Assembly (NCBI GenBank): GCA_023402175.1
Contig: JAEXCN010000372.1
Location: 1-9,619 of the forward strand
Direction: 5' to 3'
DNA: 9,619 nt
DNA from: Pseudomonadota bacterium
GTDB lineage: Bacteria > Myxococcota_A > Polyangia > Polyangiales > Polyangiaceae
Numbering within the stretch: the stretch's first letter is position 1; every line of letters begins with the position of its first letter. The notes beneath the pieces were generated by a model. That model made no database searches and had not been told where the DNA came from. It saw only the letters and a list, made by a program, of their open reading frames with translations. Positions 7,645-9,619 of this stretch are shown here, in pieces. Position numbers and translations under genes: made by a program.

Positions 7645-7701
7645 GGATTTTTGCTTGCCGCCTCGCGCGACGCGCGCCGGATGCGGAGGCGCGCAAAATC
7701 C
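7645..7701. repeat. Long imperfect inverted repeat in the ccoI leader
   Basis: The plus-strand arms are 7645-7664 (GGATTTTTGCTTGCCGCCTC) and 7686-7701 (GAGGCGCGCAAAATCC). In a minus-strand transcript they pair over 16 base pairs in blocks of 7, 2, 2 and 5, with bulges of 1, 2 and 1 nt all on the same arm. The 21-nt loop contains a perfect 5-bp inner stem (GCGCG-CGT-CGCGC). No U-tract follows the outer stem on either strand, so it does not look like an intrinsic terminator. It ends about 78 nt before the ccoI start. It may be a leader RNA structure, a protein-binding site or a relic of a small mobile element. Confidence 0.5.
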
Positions 7702-7709
7702 GCGTACGC

Positions 7710-7737
7710 ACGCCTTGCACCCGCGCGAACGCCTTGC
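7710..7737. repeat. Pair of 9-bp direct repeats (ACGCCTTGC)
   Basis: ACGCCTTGC occurs at 7710-7718 and again at 7729-7737, a period of 19 nt, close to two helical turns. It sits between the stress-protein remnant and the inverted repeat. It could be a tandem operator, but in GC-rich DNA a 9-bp repeat may arise by chance. Confidence 0.3.
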
Positions 7738-7805
7738 GAGCAGCAGCGAACAGCCGAGCTCGGCCGCGCGTCGCGCCCGCGAGCAGTGCCTCGATGCGCG
7801 ATGAG

Positions 7806-7973
7806 CGGAGCCTTGCGGACGACGAGCGCGCCTCGGTCGGCATGGCTCACGACGCGCGCGGCGGTCGTTCCGAGCAGCCGATCGATCGAACCGTAGCCAT
7901 GCGCGCCGATGACGATCGGATCGACGCGTTCGGCGATCGCCGCAGATCGCTCGCCACGCGTCTTCGATCTCAC
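7806..7973 (-). pseudogene. C-terminal remnant of a universal stress protein (UspA family)
   Basis: About 56 codons encode the end of a universal stress protein: IAERVDPIVIGAHGYGSIDR is followed by LLGTTAARVVSHADRGALVV. This contains the glycine-rich nucleotide-binding loop and last strand of the family, which is normally about 140 residues or more. The N-terminal two thirds are absent. The frame is closed by the stop codon of the CopD-like gene just upstream (7980-7982), and only a GTG at 7973 could start it. After the family-like part the frame has no stop where a stress protein should end and runs on as arginine-rich noise to 7521, inside ccoI. Both features indicate a broken gene. A deletion that joined the CopD-like gene to the middle of a stress-protein gene would explain it. 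Stress-protein genes often accompany low-oxygen respiratory loci, so the loss may be local. Confidence 0.72.
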
Positions 7974-7979
7974 CAGCCG

Positions 7980-8486
7980 CTAAGGCAACCCGCGCACGAG
8001 CGTGACGGCGATCGCGACGACTCCGAGCGCGAGCAGGAGCGTCACGCGGCCGAGCCACGAAGCGGCTCGCCGGAAGGGCTCGCGCCGCTCGGCGGAGGCG
8101 CCTTCCTGCGCGAGCCGCGTGGCCGTCGGTCCCACGTAGAAGTCGTGGACGAGGCTCGAGGCGAGGATCAACCCGACGAGGAAGAGCTTGCCGCCGAGCG
8201 CATGCCCCCACGCTCCGCTGAAGGCCTCTCCGCTGAACAGCTGACCGAGGGTGAAGCCGCGGTGGAGGATGTTGAAGATCCCCGTCAGCACCAGCGTCGA
8301 GAGCGCGATCCACCCGACGAGCCGGAAGCGCACACCGGTCACGTGGAAGAGCTCCATCGCTCGGTCGCGCATTCCGGGCTTCCGGAGGAGCGGAACCATC
8401 ACCGTGACCAGGAAGAGCATCCCGCCGATCCACGTCACCGCAGCGATGATGTGGAGCCAGACGGAGACGAGATAGAGCGTGTGCAC
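7980..8486 (-). CDS. CopD-like four-helix membrane protein
   Basis: This 168-residue protein has four predicted membrane helices at about 4-26, 55-75, 98-118 and 146-166. Histidines lie in or near helices (His12, His114) and a WIGG turn closes the first helix (19-22). Size, helix number and the VWLHIIAAVTWIGG opening resemble the CopD/DUF-type integral membrane proteins seen beside copper and respiratory genes. Their exact activity is uncertain. The histidines would suit haem or copper binding, which is inference. The start is a GTG with GGAGAG at 8494-8499 and a 9-nt spacer. It follows the norB stop by 26 nt, so the two are probably co-transcribed, which suggests a role linked to NO reductase or its membrane environment. 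Right after its stop the frame continues into the stress-protein remnant, so the end of this operon seems rearranged. Confidence 0.75.
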   Translation of the reverse strand: MHTLYLVSVWLHIIAAVTWIGGMLFLVTVMVPLLRKPGMRDRAMELFHVTGVRFRLVGWIALSTLVLTGIFNILHRGFTLGQLFSGEAFSGAWGHALGGKLFLVGLILASSLVHDFYVGPTATRLAQEGASAERREPFRRAASWLGRVTLLLALGVVAIAVTLVRGLP

Positions 8487-8512
8487 CGAGGGACTCTCCA
8501 GTCGAAGCGCTT

Positions 8513-9619
8513 CTACTCCGCCGGCGCGGCCGCGTCGCCTTCGGCCGGCGTCGGCCGGTGAACGACGGTCCCGCGACCGCGTCCGAGGCCGAAGATGAAG
8601 GCGACGATGACGAACGCGCCGATCGCGAAGACCGTGTCGCCGGGCACGCGCATCCAGCGCAAGAAGGCCATGCTGGCCGTCTGCATGAGCTCCGGGCTAC
8701 GCGCGTACGCGTAGCCGTGCTCGACGGACGCCCACGTCTGGATGAGGCCGACGGGCAGGACGCTGAAGAGGACCATCGCCATCAAGCCGGCGTTCATGGT
8801 CCAGAACGCGAGCCCGATCATGCGTCCGTTCCACGTCTCTGCCGGTCGCATCGCGCGGACGCAGAACAGGATGAGGCCGACGCCGAGCATGCCGTAGACA
8901 CCGAAGAGCGCCGTGTGGCCATGCACGGGCGTCGTGTTGAGCCCTTGCATGTAATAGAGCGCGATCGGCGGGTTGATCATGAACCCGAAGAGGCCTGCGC
9001 CGACGAGGTTCCAGAAGGCGACCGCGACGAAGAAGTAGATCGGCCAGCGGTACTGCTGGATCCACGAGTGGCCCTTCGAGAGCTTCAGGTTCTCCCACGC
9101 CTCGAAGCCGACGAAGACGAGCGGCACGACCTCGAGCGCGCTGAACACCGAGCCGAGCGCGAGCACGAACGTCGGCGTGCCGGAGAAGTAGAGGTGGTGG
9201 AGCGTGCCGATGATGCCGCCCGAGAGGAAGACCGTCGCCGAGAGGATCGACGCGCGGGCTGCGGTTCCCATCGCGATGAGCCCGAGCCGCGCGAACAGGA
9301 ACGCGATCACGACGGTCGCAAAGACCTCGAAGAAGCCCTCGACCCAGAGATGCACGACCCACCAGCGCCAGTACTCGGCGATGGCGAGGTTCGTGTGCTT
9401 CCCGTAACCGAGCGCCGCGAAGTAGAAGCTCGCGATCGCCGCCGCCGAGATCACGAAGAGCGTGAGCACGGGACGCTGCTCGTCCTTGCGCCGAAGCGCC
9501 GGCCACACGGCGCGCGCGACGAGCGCGAGCCAGAGGAAGAGCCCGACGAGGAGGAGGATCTGCCAGAGGCGTCCGAGATCGATGTACTCGTAGCCGCTGT
9601 GGCCGAGCCAGAACCACTC
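8513..9619 (-). CDS. norB: Nitric oxide reductase large subunit, quinol type, partial
   Basis: The frame is open to the right edge, so the 5' end is missing. The visible 368 residues are the C-terminal part of a qNor, which reduces two NO to N2O with electrons from quinol. The first visible residues (EWFWLGHSGYEYIDLGRLWQ) match the segment that joins the extra N-terminal domain of qNor to the catalytic helices, which favours qNor over the two-subunit cNor. Counting from the first visible residue, active-site ligands are His90 in HLWVEGFFEVF with Glu94 and Glu98, the pair His141-His142 in LHHLYFSG, and His233 and His235 in HGHTALFG for the haems. The family-typical RVPGDTVFAIGA block lies near the end. 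The chain ends in a short Ala/Pro/Glu-rich tail. A full qNor has around 750 residues, so roughly half is outside the window. Confidence 0.93.
   Translation of the reverse strand, partial: EWFWLGHSGYEYIDLGRLWQILLLVGLFLWLALVARAVWPALRRKDEQRPVLTLFVISAAAIASFYFAALGYGKHTNLAIAEYWRWWVVHLWVEGFFEVFATVVIAFLFARLGLIAMGTAARASILSATVFLSGGIIGTLHHLYFSGTPTFVLALGSVFSALEVVPLVFVGFEAWENLKLSKGHSWIQQYRWPIYFFVAVAFWNLVGAGLFGFMINPPIALYYMQGLNTTPVHGHTALFGVYGMLGVGLILFCVRAMRPAETWNGRMIGLAFWTMNAGLMAMVLFSVLPVGLIQTWASVEHGYAYARSPELMQTASMAFLRWMRVPGDTVFAIGAFVIVAFIFGLGRGRGTVVHRPTPAEGDAAAPAE

Larger units (their letters stand above)
7568..7805. other. Gene-free leader region upstream of ccoI
   Basis: I see no protein with family resemblance on either strand here. 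Reading frames that cross it are arginine-rich and look like chance frames of GC-rich DNA. It is the only space of size ahead of the ccoI-SafE unit, so a promoter is expected, but I could not find a convincing sigma-70 or sigma-54 promoter on the minus strand. It contains a long imperfect inverted repeat (7645-7701), a 9-bp direct repeat (7710-7718 and 7729-7737) and an ATCAA/TTGAT dyad with a 20-nt spacer (7582-7611). Confidence 0.6.

Noticed and set aside
7645..7658. Sigma-54-like GG-N10-GC promoter on the plus strand
   Set aside because: The spacing fits, but the middle bases do not match and there is no plus-strand gene to drive. The bases are explained by one arm of the inverted repeat.
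7645..7701. Intrinsic terminator for the norB-CopD transcript
   Set aside because: The hairpin is long, but no run of T follows it in either direction. The T-rich bases lie in the 5' arm of the stem.
7521..7973. A full 150-residue protein starting at GTG 7973
   Set aside because: Only the first 56 codons resemble a protein family. The rest is arginine-rich noise that runs into ccoI, so it is treated as a remnant.
7261..8433. Minus-strand frame of 390 codons spanning the CopD-like gene, the remnant and the start of ccoI
   Set aside because: It is out of frame with three better supported features and is arginine-rich. It only looks long because stops are rare in this composition.

Overview
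The window is a GC-rich bacterial segment with every recognisable gene on the minus strand, so it reads from right to left. It encodes a respiratory cluster: the 3' part of a quinol-type nitric oxide reductase gene, a CopD-like membrane protein, and then a cbb3-type (high-affinity, haem-copper) cytochrome oxidase locus with its copper and assembly factors. The heavy use of GCG, CTC, GTC and GAG codons and the fused CcoN-CcoO subunit suggest a Myxococcota/deltaproteobacterial-type genome. This taxonomic guess is an inference from composition and architecture, not a match.

Layout in direction of transcription. (1) 9619-8513: norB, cut by the right edge. (2) 8486-7980: small four-helix CopD-like protein, 26 nt after norB. 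(3) 7979-7568: 412 nt with no intact gene. It holds an N-terminally missing remnant of a universal stress protein (7973-7806), a long imperfect inverted repeat (7645-7701), a 9-bp direct repeat and a short dyad just before ccoI. (4) 7567-5159: ccoI copper P-type ATPase. (5) 5153-4995: ccoS. (6) 4998-2608: ccoNO fusion. (7) 2611-2438: ccoQ-like, 57 residues. (8) 2441-1848: mono-haem ccoP. (9) 1838-432: ccoG. (10) 435-1: TauE/SafE (DsbD_2-like) membrane protein, cut by the left edge.

The genes from ccoI to the SafE-like protein form one tight unit. Four junctions are 4-bp ATGA overlaps (ccoS/ccoNO, ccoNO/ccoQ, ccoQ/ccoP, ccoG/SafE) and the other two gaps are 5 and 9 nt. CcoI would export copper to the periplasm, CcoS would help insert cofactors into CcoN, CcoG is a membrane Fe-S protein with a copper-reducing role in this family, and the SafE-like protein probably also serves metal or redox supply. 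CcoNO, CcoQ and CcoP make up the oxidase. Together with norB the region equips the cell to respire traces of oxygen and to reduce NO, as at an oxic/anoxic boundary.

No wholly new system is evident. The points most worth a second look are the CcoNO fusion with an extra two-helix linker, the single-haem CcoP, the assembly-genes-first order without ccoH in view, the stress-protein remnant, and the structured leader of ccoI.
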